Part shown: piece after piece, positions 34,626 to 45,200 of the stretch
Layout of the letters: the number at the start of each line of letters is the position of its first letter
Numbering within the stretch: the stretch's first letter is position 1
NCBI RefSeq assembly: GCF_028372415.1
Contig: NC_092879.1
Span: forward strand, 92,287,741-92,351,740
Direction: 5' to 3'
DNA: 64,000 bases
From: Notamacropus eugenii
Lineage: Eukaryota > Chordata > Mammalia > Diprotodontia > Macropodidae
The notes under the pieces: generated by a model
Seen by the model: the letters and a program-made list of their open reading frames with translations, nothing else
Told to the model about the DNA's origin: nothing
The model's database searches: none
Translations under genes and position numbers: made by a program

Positions 34626-35119
34626 CTGAAAAAGTCAATCAAGGGGATTAGGGTTAACCCTACATGCATTGCAAGGCATGTCAATAATACCTAGCATGAG
34701 AATTCAGCAAATGGGACCAAGAGATGTGTGGGACCGAAATACAATAGGCTTCCCACACAGGCTCTAACTTATACTGATGCCTTCAAAGCAGCCCTCCCCC
34801 TTCCAAAGCACCCTCAGGCTCTGGCATGTTCCGTGGGCAGCGAGCCTCTGTGGGCAGCACCTACGCCTCAGTTCGAGGCAGGCACCCAGGTGAGCTGGGC
34901 CTCAATCCCCAAGAATGAGGAGAAATGAAACGCCAGGGGGCCAGCTGAGCACGAAACAGCTTTGGCTCCCAACGCTGTCGCTAACAGTGTTTCCACGCTC
35001 TGTTCTCTGAATGTTCTGTGGCTCTAAATGGCTTGGAGGGAAAATGTATGAATATTGAACAGGAGGAGAGTGGGCTGACTGGCCCCTGGGAAGCTGGATG
35101 ATTCTTCTGATGACGCCCA

Positions 35120-35580
35120 AGCCTAAGCTTCTTCCTGAAACAACATCTTTTTAACACCAATATCTGCCTGGTGATATTGTATGGCTGTGAGTCACAGGAC
35201 CCAAAGGAGTCTCTGAAGAATTAAAATAAGGATGATTCAGAGGGCAATGGAAAAATGCATGGTGGGCTGGAGAAGGCTGGGATACATCCCAAACAAGGAA
35301 TTATAAAGGAGAAGTGGAGTCTAGAATAATCTCTAAAGAAACATACAAGTAAAAAAAGATGTACTGGTACCAAAAAATGGTAAGATTCCCACCAGAAAAT
35401 CCCTGAGCTCCACCAGTATCCTGGCAATGCGGAGGAAAGGGAAGAAGGCAGGGAGGTGAGGCCCACGTGGCAAACTTACGGCTGCACAGACAAGTCTGCA
35501 TCCCTGGGGGGATGCCCCCCTCAAGGAGCTCACCAATCCACTGAGGCATCTGACGAGGAGTGGCCATTTAGGGAGCGAGC
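35120..35580 (+). repeat. RTE-type LINE reverse transcriptase 3' fragment
   Basis: The plus-strand translation shows the phrase 'ILLYGCESQ' near 35175 followed by MEKCMVGWSRLGYIPN. This is a decayed form of the LLYGCETW...RxxGI pattern near the end of RTE-type LINE proteins. It is frameshifted and full of stops. Confidence 0.5.
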
Positions 35581-35861
35581 CTGCTGCTAGAAGGGCATGT
35601 GTGTAGGGGAGAGGAAACTGCTAAGACCATTCTGGGCGCAATGTTTCCTAAGCATTTTGACAAACTTTTCCCAGCAGTTCTTGCCCTCTCCCCTCTCCCC
35701 AAGATAGAGCCTTATGTTGCTCTCAGACAGGATTAATGGCATTAGCAGGGTGATTTCTTGACTGCACCTTATTACCAGCCGCATATCTACATATTTGCCT
35801 CAACCCTCTGACTCCCTTGACTGGAGAAATGGCAGCCACTTCAACCCTTCCATTCCTCGGC

Positions 35862-36075
35862 CCCCCAATGCCTTAACCCATCCCTTAGTGGCCAATTACA
35901 ATCTAACCACCCACTCAGGAAACAACCCCCCAAACCAGAGGCCAGATTACAGAGAAGCCAGTTGGATTACACTTCTAGCCTAGGGTGTGCTGGGTCCCCT
36001 TTAGACCTTCTGTCCCCATCACCACATCATAAAGGGCCCAGAGGAAGAATACATCCTCCATCAGAGGGCATTTCA
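35862..36075 (+). repeat. unidentified repeat, copy 1
   Basis: Pairs with 36785-37020. Shared landmarks in order: ccttaac, 'tacaatctaaccacc', 'actcaggaaac', 'ggccagattac', a 'gtgct' block, 'cttctgtcccca', 'ccacatcat' and 'atcctcc'. I do not recognise the family. Confidence 0.55.
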
Positions 36076-36102
36076 GATAAAGCACCAAGAGGACACACTT
36101 AC

Positions 36103-36201
36103 AGTTCTCTGGATAGTATCTACCGCCTCACTTCTTTCATAGAATGTGTCATTGTACTGTTTCAAGGAAGCCTCATAATTCATCTTAAAGTTGTTCTTAA
36201 T
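36103..36201 (-). CDS. TSPAN6: TSPAN6 coding exon 4 (start of large extracellular loop)
   Basis: 33 codons from IKNNFKMNYEASLKQYNDT to AVDTIQRT, phase 0 at both ends (acceptor ctgtag, donor gtaagt). It encodes the first helix region of the large loop and carries the N-glycosylation sequon N-D-T at 134-136, in the same position as the sequon in human TSPAN6. Confidence 0.97.
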
Positions 36202-36784
36202 CTACAGGAAGGGAAAAGGAAAGTCGGTGAACAAAACCTCAGGGAAACTGTTTTCATTGGAAGACTTAGGAAGGAAATGTCCACCCAGACACGACTAACA
36301 GTCCACCCAGCTCAAGTTTCTTTCTTTGGCAGGGGTGCCAAGAGGTGGCTTGTGGGACAGGAAGAGTCACCTTCCTCAGATCAACCTCCAAAGTTTAGGG
36401 ATACTCCCCAACTTGGCCTTAATATTGTTTGTGATCCCAAAGAGACGGTCATACCTCATTAAAATATATCTTAGAACCATGGAATGAGTCATATTATAGA
36501 TCAAACCATGTGTCCGCCCCCTGAATGAGCTAGAGAGGGCTCATTTCTGATGGCAACATGGAAGGCCTATAAAAGGACTAAATACAAGAAGTATTTTTGA
36601 GAGGATCCTGTTTCAATGCTCCAGGCACGAACATTCCAACCAGGTTCTACTGTATATGAAAAGAACATGAGATTATAGATTGAGAGCTGGTAGAGATTCC
36701 AGAAATCATACCTAACAATCATAGGACCATAAAATTTGAACTGGAAGGGAGGCCAGAGGTCATCTGGCTCACAGGATCATAAAG

Positions 36785-37020
36785 TCTTAACTCATCTCCT
36801 TAACGGCAGACTACAATCTAACCACCAACTCAGAAAACAAACCCTAAACCTTAGGCCAAATAACCATGGAGAGAGGTCCGGTTCTGTTTCTGTCTCATGG
36901 GATGTGCTAGCTCCCCCTCTGATCCTCTGCTACAAGAAGGAATCGGGACTTTCTGCCCCAAATACCATATCAAGAAGACCCTCTGAGGGCAGAAAGGAAA
37001 AACACTTCCTCCTTTCAGAG
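36785..37020 (+). repeat. unidentified repeat, copy 2
   Basis: Same order of landmarks as copy 1 at 35862-36075: cttaac, 'ctacaatctaaccaccaac', 'tcagaaaacaaacccta', 'ggccaaataacc', 'gggatgtgct', 'ctttctgcccca', 'taccatatca' and 'cttcctcc'. Confidence 0.55.
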
Positions 37021-37639
37021 ACTTTATGTTCCATGAGCATTAGGATCTGAGGTTTGGAGCTAGAAAGGAGCTTGGAGATCATCTGGCTCATAGGATCAGA
37101 TATTTGGAGCTGGAAGGGCATCTTTCCACCAGGCCATCCTGTTAGTAGACCACCAACGTACTTTCAAAAAATAAAACAAAAAAAAAAAACAAAAACCTCT
37201 TTTTATCATGTGACTTTAGCTCCCAGACCTGATGGCTAGAAACTAACATTTTGCTTGAATCAAGAAATCCACGGGTACCTCCCTGCCAGAAGACCTAGTG
37301 TGAGCTCACCAGGGAGTATGAAACATGCCCTTCAGATGCCTCCAATCTAGGCTGAAGAGCACTGAGTCTGAGGAGGTCCTTCCAATCTGGCCTCCAAGGT
37401 CCACCACCTGTGCTACTTCTCCTTCCTTTGTAAAATTAGGGGGTTGGATTACATGGCCAGCTGAAGATCTCTGATCCTATGACCCTACAGAATCCCATGC
37501 CTAGGCAACTCTTTCAAATTAAAAGTTCCCTTTTGGGACCCAGGTCCTGACATCTCATAAGGGTCATGCTAATGAGGCCTATCCAGAAACTGAACATGTT
37601 CATAACTGGCCTTCATCTGAGGAGTGCAGGGAAGGGAAT

Positions 37640-37865
37640 CAGCATTGATATAGCACCTATGACGTCCTACATGCTGTGCTAAGCACTTTTTACAAATATG
37701 ATGTCATTATTATCCCCATTTTATAGAGGAGGAACCTGAGGCAGTTAATAGCACAGTGACTTGCCCAGGGTCACCTAGCTAGTCAGTGTCTCAGGCCATA
37801 TTTGAACTCAGGTCTTCCTGACTTCAGGCCCCAGCCTCTGCGTGCTCTGGGGCATCACTCAGCTG
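37640..37865 (-). mobile_element. CORE-SINE
   Basis: 'cattgatatagcacctatgacg', 'cattattatccccattttatagagg', 'gtgacttgcccagggtcacc', 'tttgaactcaggtcttcctgac' and a decayed head. Confidence 0.75.
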
Positions 37866-38259
37866 CTCCCTGGGATGGGACCAACAAGGCAAACACACTT
37901 GCTTCAACTCCTCAAGCACTTACTAGGCACCTACATGCTGGGATTACAAAGACAAAAATGACAGTCCCTGTCCTCAGGAGCTTCCATTCCAGTGGATCAG
38001 GCATCTAGCACTCAAATGGCTTCCCATGAAAAAGGAAAAAAAGTCACTCTCAAATCTGGCTACGGAAAAATCCAAAAGAGTGTCACCCAGCAGGGAAGGG
38101 ACATGCTGCATTTTTGAATCCACCTTTTATCAGTACAGTGATAAACTGAGCTGTCCTCATTCAAAAATAAGGTCTGCTGAACTCTCACCCAAGTGACAAA
38201 AAAACAAGATTATCAGCTATTAAAATAAGTGGGAGCTCTTTTATAAAAGAAGAGTCAGT

Positions 38260-38620
38260 TTAACAGTATGGTACAGTGAAAAAAAAGCTGGATTCCAAGC
38301 AGAGGATCTAGGTTCAGATCAGGACTTTGCTGAGTGCCATGTCACTGTGAAGGGCAGTTAGGGAGCACCACAGTACACCTGAGTTCAGACACTTATTAAC
38401 TATGTGACCCTGGGCAAATAACTTCACCCTTTTTGCCTTGGTTTCCTCATCTGTAAAATGAGCTGGAGAAGGAAGTGGAAAACTATTCCAAGTATCTTTG
38501 CCAAGAAAATCCCAAATGGGGTCATGGAGAGTGGGACATTACTGAAAAAAGACTGAACAACTTCTCTGGGCCTCAATTTCCTCTGCTGTAAGATGAGGAA
38601 GTTGGACAAGATGATCTTTA
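38260..38620 (+). repeat. SINE inside SINE, sense
   Basis: The outer element starts 'cagtatggtacagtg ... aggttcagatcagg' and resumes with 'ctgggcctcaatttcctctgctgtaag' at about 38565. Between them lies a tRNA-headed SINE (about 38353-38560) with 'gggcagttagggagcacc', 'tatgtgaccctgggcaa' and the tail 'ctttgccaagaaaatcccaaatggggtc'. Confidence 0.6.
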
Positions 38621-38813
38621 AAGTTATTCCTTCTGATTCTTGGTTTATGATTCTAGGATCCCTTAGTTATTTAAACTCTTAAGTTAAGACATGGTGAAAA
38701 GGTCAATCACATGCTTAGTCATTCTAACAAGTGGGGTGTGACCCTCAATGTGGACACTTAAAAGTTGTCCTTCTCAAGGACTAGCTCACCCCAGGCCCTG
38801 GATTCAGCCTTAC

Positions 38814-38888
38814 CTCATGTCTAAAAACAAATCCTACAATGGCAGCCACCAACTCCACCAAGAAAATTAGGATCAGCAACATGGCGTA
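38814..38888 (-). CDS. TSPAN6: TSPAN6 coding exon 3 (TM3)
   Basis: 25 codons beginning YAMLLILIFLVELVAAIVG and ending FVFRHE. This is one hydrophobic membrane segment (third of four) with the family-typical glutamate inside it (LVELVAA). Acceptor ctttctccag, donor gtaagg, phase 0 at both ends. The 75-base length equals the usual tetraspanin exon. Confidence 0.97.
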
Positions 38889-39262
38889 CTGGAGAAAGGA
38901 AGAAATCAAAAAGTCAGGTCAACACAAACTGGGAACATCTTGTCATTGACAGTTATCAAGGAAACAGAGAGACATCAATCTGTTTTCGTCTCTGACAAAC
39001 AAGGACGCAGGGAAAGATAACAGGGAACAGTATGTGCATCTTGGAAGGTGAACTATCAATTCAGCTCATGAATTTGGGAGTTTGGCACATAGACAGGGTG
39101 AAGACATAAGGAACAGAAGCTCATACTTGACAAGGAGATTGGAAAAGTTGTGATAAGATGCAGAGAAACTATCCTCCCCCATCCTCCAATATAGGAAAAG
39201 GGAAAATGGTGGCTGAGTCCTCCAGCCAGGAAGAATAAATCCCCTTGCCTACAAAAACTCAC

Positions 39263-39451
39263 CAGCTTGAGCATCCATGCTGAAGCACGGCAGGTAGCGA
39301 AACAGCCGAAGATGCCCAAGAGGATGATGACAATCCCAGTGGCAATGAGCACAAAAGGGACATTGGTGGCCTTCTCATTTAAGAGGGAGAAATACACCTC
39401 CAGGCTTACCTTGCCCCATATGCCAACTGTAAGGAGGATCACACCTGTGAA
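39263..39451 (-). CDS. TSPAN6: TSPAN6 coding exon 2 (end TM1, small loop, TM2)
   Basis: 63 codons from FTGVILLTVGIWGKVSLE to ASAWMLKL. It finishes TM1, gives the small extracellular loop (GIWGKVSLEVYFSLL...), TM2 (VLIATGIVIILLGIFGCF) and the short inner loop with CRAS. It is almost identical to human TSPAN6 as I know it. The first residue is F where human has V. Acceptor tctcatcag, donor gtgagt, phase 0 at both ends. Confidence 0.97.
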
Positions 39452-40097
39452 CTGATGAGAAATCAGAAAAGTGAGAAACAGTTACCAGGGGCTCTCCGAA
39501 AATTCACCTCTCCCAAAGGTGGAGAAAAAGCCTGGGCTCTGATGGGGCCCAGGCTAAGGAGGAAACCAGGGTGGGCCAGAGACTGGCTGAGTTGTTCCTT
39601 ATTAGGCTCCGGAAGGTAAGGGGTGCTGGAGGGAAATGGTGTAGAGAAGGTATGTTCCAAAGGAGCTTCCAACCTAGCTGCTGCAAGGAAGGCCTGACGT
39701 CTCTACACGTCTCTACACCGGCTTACCCTGGCTGGCCAGGCGGGCCCAGGTAGGCAGGGCACGGCCCAGGAAACACCTGAGCAAGAAGGCACCTCGGCAA
39801 ACCCTCCATCCTCAGGTCTTCCAGAAACCGGAGCCCGGATGACGGGGCCGGCTCCGCCCCCACTCCGGGCAAAGGGGTCCTCCGTGACCCGTGCCCCCAC
39901 CCAGGTGTTGGGGGCCTCGGGGAGGGGGGCGAAGGGGGCACAGTGCCCTCCTTGCCCCCTCCCTAATGACTGGCTTACCTGCGGGAGCCGCTCCCGCTTA
40001 GAAAGCACAGAGAAAAGAAAAGGAGCGATCACCTGGGCAGCCAGGCAGCCCCACCCCGCCCCCGCTCGGGAAGCCCGCACCTCGGGGCGCCCCTCAC
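39452..40097 (-). other. TSPAN6: TSPAN6 intron 1 (GC-rich)
   Basis: The first intron, 646 bases. Its exon-1 side is part of the CpG island. No repeats seen. Confidence 0.85.
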
Positions 40098-40184
40098 CCA
40101 AAAGATGAAGGTGTAGGTGAGCAGCACGCTCCGCAGGCACGTGATCACCGGCTTGGTCTGCAGCCTCCGGGACGGGGACGCCAT
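40098..40184 (-). CDS. TSPAN6: TSPAN6 coding exon 1 (start codon, start of TM1)
   Basis: 29 codons from ATG at 40184: MASPSRRLQTKPVITCLRS then VLLTYTFIFW, ended by donor gtgagg. The ATG has G at -3 and G at +4, a strong context, and its first residues match human TSPAN6. The reading frame stays open upstream for 70 codons but without any ATG. Cys16 near the membrane is a likely palmitoylation site. Confidence 0.96.
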
Positions 40185-40230
40185 GACCTGAGGGACCGTC
40201 ACCGTCGCTGTCACGGTCGCGGTCGCCGCC

Positions 40231-40272
40231 GCTCCGGCTCCAGCTCCGGCTCCGGCTCCGGCTCCGGCTCCG
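40231..40272 (-). repeat. TSPAN6: hexamer repeat (GCTCCG)7 in the TSPAN6 5' UTR
   Basis: Seven units, one with a C/G-to-A change (gctcca). On the mRNA strand the repeat is CGGAGC. In the frame of the TSPAN6 start it would read Gly-Ala repeats. It lies 46 bases upstream of the ATG. Confidence 0.9.
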
Positions 40273-40895
40273 CCTTCTTCTCCGGCTCCGGCCGACCCTG
40301 GGGTTCTCCGGAAAGGAGCCAGGAAATGACAGGGAAGGGCCCGCCGCAAGCAGCTCGGGCCAGCCCAGCCAAGCCGGAAAGTCCAGCCCAGCCTCTAGAC
40401 GCCCTCTACCGGTCACCATGGAAATTATAGATCCCGCCCTCTGACGTAAGCCCCGCCCCTCATTCAGCGGTCTCCAGGAGAAGCAAAGAGCGCCTGGCAA
40501 CGGAGGCCCACGAAAAGCCAGGGGGCGGGGCACTGCACCTGCGCTCTCATTGGTGGAGGGAACTGCCAAGGAGGAAACTCCCTCCCCCAAAGCAGGTCGG
40601 CGCTTCTGCACACCTGGCCCGAGTAATCCAGCCGGTACACGCAGTGTCCCACAAGTTGTAGTGCCGTTCTAAGCTATTATGAAAAAAAACCAAAACGTCA
40701 CGTTACTGATGGGAAATCTACTGAGAGTCTCCAGTTGATACTGAGCTCCATTAGCCCGTCTTTCACTAGCATACTGGTGCTGATTTCACTCTAACTCAGT
40801 ATGAAAAGGGTTTTTTATCCAAATCTCAATCACTTCGTTGTGGCCAATAGGAATTACTCTTTCATCTGCTTCTGTCAAATGGCTGGGACACACTA

Positions 40896-40932
40896 CGACA
40901 CACACACACAAACACACACACACACACACACC
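40896..40932 (+). repeat. (CA)n microsatellite
   Basis: ACACAC run with one interruption (aaacac). Confidence 0.95.
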
Positions 40933-41169
40933 CGTTTTCCACCCCACCGTAGTCCTCATCATTCTCTAAGTCACAACTTTTTTTCACTAACATTACTACT
41001 TTTGAAATATTTCAACAAGATAATATGGCTATTTACCAAGCGTTCCCATAACCCCTTGACAAACCTCTGGTACCCCCCAGAGGCATCAGGATAATCCACA
41101 CCCCAAGTTAGAGCCCCCTAGCCTAGTCTGATGGAAATAGCTCAGTTTCCACTGGACATCCCAGGTTCT

Positions 41170-41590
41170 CTTATCGCTCAAATGTCAGAGCTACATTTGA
41201 CCTTAGAGATCACCCAGTCTGATCTCTTTGACAAATAAGAAAACCAAGGTCCAAAGACATAAAGTGATAGCCCAAGATCACAAAACTAGTTTGCAACAGA
41301 GCTGGACTTTACCCTCAGGCCCTGTAACTCCAAATCCAGTCCTTTGCTACTTACTCTATAGCTCACAGCCTTGGTGTAAGCATTTCATATAGCATCTCAT
41401 TTGAGACTCATACCAGACTACAAGCATTACTGTCACCATTTTACAGGTGAGGAAACTGAGGCTCCGAAATATCATATTCCCCCTATAGAATGTAAGCTTT
41501 CTCTTGTATCCCATTTATATCTAATAATAACTAGTACAGCTAGGCATTTAACAGATGCTTATTGGTTGATTAATTAATTAATTGTCCTCT
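41170..41590 (-). repeat. two MIR-like SINE fragments and an L2-like end
   Basis: 41170-41370: 'tttgaccttagagatcacccagtc ... acaaataagaaaaccaaggtcc'. 41385-41465: 'ttttacaggtgaggaaactgagg'. 41490-41590 (sense): 'agaatgtaagctttctcttg ... agatgcttattggttgattaa'. Confidence 0.5.
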
Positions 41591-43006
41591 TTGTACTGAT
41601 TCATTCTGAATGTTCAGTGGACTCCCGGGAGCTTGAGTTCTGAGTGAAATGAGGGTAACATAGTCTTCCAAATTCCACTTGCAAGATCAGATTGGGTGCC
41701 CAGATGACAGAACATCTCCCCTCAGGGTTCTAAGAGACACGCTGAGTGGTTTGGCATTGTCTCTCTGGGGTATAGCTCAGAAGCCCTCACTAGTGTGCTT
41801 CTCTCAATGATTATCAGTGCATGTTGATGAGCCAGCCAGCCTTAATTAGCTTTCAGGAATGAATATTTACTGTAGTAGTAAAGTTGGTACAAGACATTTT
41901 CCCCAAAAGTCTGTGGGGAACCTCTCCTAACAAAGAGTCCAAGGGAAACAGGCTCAAGCTTACAGCATATATGGCCGAGGGCTTATCTCCCAGATCCTGG
42001 AAGTCCTTTTGTTGCAGACCTCAAGATGTCTCCCCAAGGTATCATGGGACTTTTCTGCTGTACTCCTTGTAGTGCCTATAATCTCTCTTTCCTTGTCAGT
42101 TCTAGGCTGTTCTTGACTCCCAATGCAGACATTGATGCTAGCTGCTAGAATGCTAATAGGAAGTCCCAAGTCCTCCAAACCCTTTGAAACTCACAACATC
42201 CTGCTCCACACAAGAGAGGCTTTGGGAGGGACCAGGAAGTGGAGAAAACCAAGACTGAGGCCCAGGATGAACCCCCTCCCCCAACCCAACAATTCCTTCT
42301 CAGGGGCTTAGCTAAAAGGCTTCTGCTCAAATCTCCTGGGTTCCCAACTGGTCTGTTATTTTCTACAAAACCCACGGGGCATGACCATCCTCTTCAGTCC
42401 ATAAGAACACACTTCCCTCATGGCAGCATTCCATATCATCCAAAGGCTTTCAAAGACTTCTCAATTGATTAAGGACTTTTCGCACTCAGTCTAAAGCCCA
42501 TGCTGGATTTATTGATCATGATTCACAGCTAGTTCATACCACCGATTGATTTTTTTTCATCTGACAAAGTATTAGTGACATTTTGTCACTTACTTTAAGT
42601 AGAGTGGGGTAACTGATTGACTAAATCAAACCCCTACATATAAGGTTCCTAAACGGCCTTGATACAGCCCAAACAAATCATTTGGTGAAGAACAAGACCC
42701 CTTTCCATGAGAGAGTGATCTCTTGAAGGACTGGTTTGATTTCCAAATTTTCCCTTACCCCCACCCACACGCAATCTGACTGTGGCCCTTGCTTTTATGG
42801 AACAGACTTATGAGAAGAAGGGGGAATGAGATGCCAAGAAAAGGAGCTTCTCTCATGCTTAGCTTTGAAAGCCTTTCTCTCAAATACAGAAAGTTAGGCT
42901 GAAGCGAGTAGGAGGGAAATGTCTCTGACCACATACGACCTTGACTGCACCTTCTTTCACTGGGGAGTCCTTAGCACTAGTTGAAATAGTTGAAAGTTGG
43001 AGTTAC
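41591..43006. other. intergenic, no feature seen
   Basis: Unique-looking sequence. I looked for SRPX2 exons on the plus strand here and further right and saw none. Confidence 0.4.
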
Positions 43007-43017
43007 AAAATAAGATT

Positions 43018-43091
43018 CTCATCTAAGTTATATGGTAGTGATTGTAGAACACTGAAAATCAATAAAATTAATATTACAAAAAAGAAAAAAG
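43018..43091 (+). mobile_element. very short L1 3' end insertion with 11-bp TSD
   Basis: Only the last part of an L1 3' UTR ('ttatatggtagtgattgtagaac', 'actgaaaatcaataaaatta') plus an A-rich tail. It is flanked by aaaataagatt at 43007-43017 and 43092-43102. The same 3' end recurs at 60150-60213. Confidence 0.7.
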
Positions 43092-43117
43092 AAAATAAGA
43101 TTATTATTACAAGAACA

Positions 43118-43565
43118 GTGTGGCATAGTAGATGCAGCATTGTTGAAAGAGCTGGGTTCAAATTCTGTGGTTGTTGTTCAGTCACTTCAGTCTTGTCCAA
43201 CTCTGTCAGTCCTCAATTTAGGGTTTTTTTGGTAAAGATACTGGAGTGGTTTGCCATTTCCTTCTCCAGCTCATTTTACGGATGAGAAACTGAGGCAAAC
43301 AGGGTGAAGTGACTTGCCTAGGGTCACACAGCTATTAAGTGTCTGAAGCCAGATTTGGACTCATGAAGATGGAGTCTTCCTGACTCCAAGCCCAGTGTTC
43401 TACCCAGTGCACCCCACTTGCTATTTACCAGCCATGGGTCCAATGAGTCTCTCTGACCCTCAGTTTCCTCACCTGTAAAATAGGGATAAAAATACCTATA
43501 GGACCTACCTCATAAAACGATTCTGAGGCTCAAATTCCACAGTGTCAGAAAAGTTCTTTGCAAAC
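43118..43565 (+). repeat. sense SINE interrupted by an antisense SINE
   Basis: The outer sense element ('agtgtggcatagtagatgcagc ... gggttcaaattctg') resumes at about 43432 with 'cagtttcctcacctgtaaaatag'. The inner antisense CORE-SINE (about 43165-43430) has 'ttgttgttcagtcacttcagtc', 'actggagtggtttgccatttcc' and 'gacttgcctagggtcacac'. Confidence 0.75.
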
Positions 43566-43809
43566 TCCAGGTTTACTAGCTGACCATCTGACCACTCCTC
43601 AGTCTCCTGAACAGGCACCTATCTCCCACATCCTAGGCTGTCTTCTTGCCTTTCCCTATAATTTTTCCTTGCTGGTCTCCACTCATACAAGCTCAGTGAC
43701 TCCCAAATCAAGATCTCAGCTGCCAGTGTCTCTCCCAGCCTCCACTTCTGCTTCTCAGACTGCCATTGAACAGACATCTCCTCTTGGATAGTTCATTTGT
43801 ATATCAGAC

Positions 43810-44295
43810 TCAGTGGGCACAGTGGAAAGAGCACTAGAGTAGAGTCCAAGGATCCAAGTTCAAAGCCTACTTCTCCCATTTACTACATAGGGAACCACCT
43901 GGGCAAGTCATGTAGCCCTTCTTGGTCTGTCTCCACAACTGTCAAATGGCAGCTGGACCAGATGACCTCTGAGGTCCCTCCCAGATCAAAATCTGTGACT
44001 GTCCAGAATGGAACCTGTCATCATCCCTACTAACCCCTCATCTCCCTACTTCTCCATTTCTGTCAAGGGTACTGATCCCGCAGGTCACCTGAGTTGCAAG
44101 CTCAGAGTCATTTTTGACTTCTTCCTCTTCCCCACCTCCCATATCAGCAGCCAGGTCCTATCCATTCTACCTCCACAATATTGCTGAGATCCAACCCCTT
44201 CTCTCCACTCACATGACCACCACAATAGCAAACCCTCAGCCTCTCTTCTCTGGACTATCCATCTGTCTCCTGATAGGTGCTTAATAAATGTCTGT
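43810..44295 (+). repeat. SINE (MIR-like) followed by an L2/L3-type fragment
   Basis: 43810-44010: 'gggcacagtggaaagagcactagag', 'aagttcaaagcctac', 'gggcaagtcatgtagccc', 'gaccagatgacctctgagg'. 44040-44295: L2/L3-type 'cctatccattctacctcc' and the end 'ataggtgcttaataaatg'. Confidence 0.55.
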
Positions 44296-44529
44296 TGAAT
44301 TACTATGAAAGAATGCCATTTCTTTGTGTTGTTCTTATATCGTCATGCATTTGTGATTTGCTTCCCCAACTAAAACTCCTGAATTGTAAACTCTTTGGTG
44401 GTCAGGACCTGCCTTCAAGGAGTTTTTATTCCAGTGGAATCGGACAGAATCTCACTCCTGGATGGGCCTACAATCCAGTGAGGTTTCATACAAATATTCA
44501 CTAATAACTGCTACTTGGATAATACTCTT

Positions 44530-44925
44530 TGTTATAGCAAAACCAAGAGACAAAACAGGAGCTCACTGATTAGGGTAATGACTAAAGGGACTGTAGCCTA
44601 TGGTTGTAGTAGAATATTAGGGCATTGTTAGTGACAATGAATATGGTGAATTCAGGGAAACCCAGGAAGATTACATGAACTGATACAGAGTGAAGCGAGC
44701 AGAACATGAGGACAACATACACAATGGCAACAATCCTGTAAAGGAAAACAATACTAAAAACCAGTGGAGTTCAAATCATCAATACAAGGGCCAAATTTGA
44801 CTCTAGAAGACCGATGATGAAGCACGTTTCACTCCTCTGGCAGACAAGTGGTGGAATATAGGTACAGAATGAGGCATACACTGTCAGACACAGTCAATGC
44901 TTCAGTTTGTTTGGACTACAACAGC
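44530..44925 (+). repeat. L1 3' fragment
   Basis: 'ctcactgattagggtaatgac', 'gattacatgaactgatacagagtgaagcgagcagaac', 'ggcagacaagtggtgg' and 'cagtcaatgcttcagtttg'. Confidence 0.7.
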
Positions 44926-44927
44926 AA

Positions 44928-45200
44928 TAATAATAGTAGTAGCTAACGTTTCTATTGCACCTTCTATATGCCAGGCTCTGTACTAAATGCTTTGGGATTG
45001 TTATCTCATTTGATCCTCACAATAAGCCCCAGAGGTAGGTGCTACTATTATCCCTATTTTACAGTTGAGGAAACTGAGACAGAAATTAAATGACTTGCCC
45101 AACATCATACAGCAAGTATCTGAGGCTAGATTTGAACTCAGATTTTCCTGACTTTGGGACCCAATATTTATCCAACACAGCACCACCCAGCTGCCTATTT
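44928..45200 (-). mobile_element. CORE-SINE
   Basis: 'gtagctaacgtttctattgcacc', 'ttatctcatttgatcctcac', 'ttttacagttgaggaaactgag', 'tgacttgcccaacatcatac' and the head 'caccacccagctgcc'. Confidence 0.8.

Larger units (their letters stand above)
34626..36102 (-). other. TSPAN6: TSPAN6 intron 4
   Basis: Contains a decayed RTE-type LINE fragment (about 35120-35580) and the first copy of an unidentified repeat (35862-36075) ending just before exon 4. Confidence 0.85.
36202..38813 (-). other. TSPAN6: TSPAN6 intron 3
   Basis: Holds the second copy of the unidentified repeat (36785-37020), MIR-like pieces at 36725-36780 and 37060-37120, an A-rich run at 37168-37194, a CORE-SINE at 37640-37865, an L2-like piece at 37905-38010, and nested SINEs at 38260-38620. 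Confidence 0.85.
30069..40184 (-). other. TSPAN6: TSPAN6 gene, complete coding region in seven exons
   Basis: Seven exons on the minus strand join without any phase break (29+63+25+33+47+28+22 codons) into a 247-residue tetraspanin; human TSPAN6 is 245. TM1 spans exons 1-2, TM2 is in exon 2, TM3 in exon 3, and TM4 spans exons 6-7. The large extracellular loop (exons 4-6) has six cysteines: CCG at 153-155, SCC at 176-178, HTC at 183 and GC at 199. There is one N-glycosylation sequon, N-D-T, at 134-136. The protein sits in plasma and endosomal membranes. Family literature links it to exosome biogenesis and to negative regulation of RLR/MAVS signalling. The downstream neighbour TNMD points toward it, as on human Xq22. 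Confidence 0.97.
39840..40620 (-). promoter_or_regulatory. TSPAN6: CpG-island promoter of TSPAN6
   Basis: This is the only CpG-rich stretch in the window and surrounds exon 1. Upstream elements include a CRE-like TGACGTAA at 40442-40449, GC boxes at 40451-40459 and 40522-40530, and an inverted CCAAT box (ATTGG) at 40549-40553. The layout fits a TATA-less housekeeping promoter. The transcription start cannot be fixed from sequence; a site near 40300-40440 is plausible. Confidence 0.75.

Noticed and set aside
40480-40515. Possible RFX X-box (cctggcaacgg) in the TSPAN6 promoter
   Set aside because: Only one half-site fits the palindromic motif, which is too weak to call.
39703-40611. 302-codon minus-strand open frame
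   Set aside because: It runs through the TSPAN6 promoter, exon 1 and intron 1 in a different frame. Its length comes from the GC-rich CpG island, and it contains Arg-Ser repeats from the hexamer.
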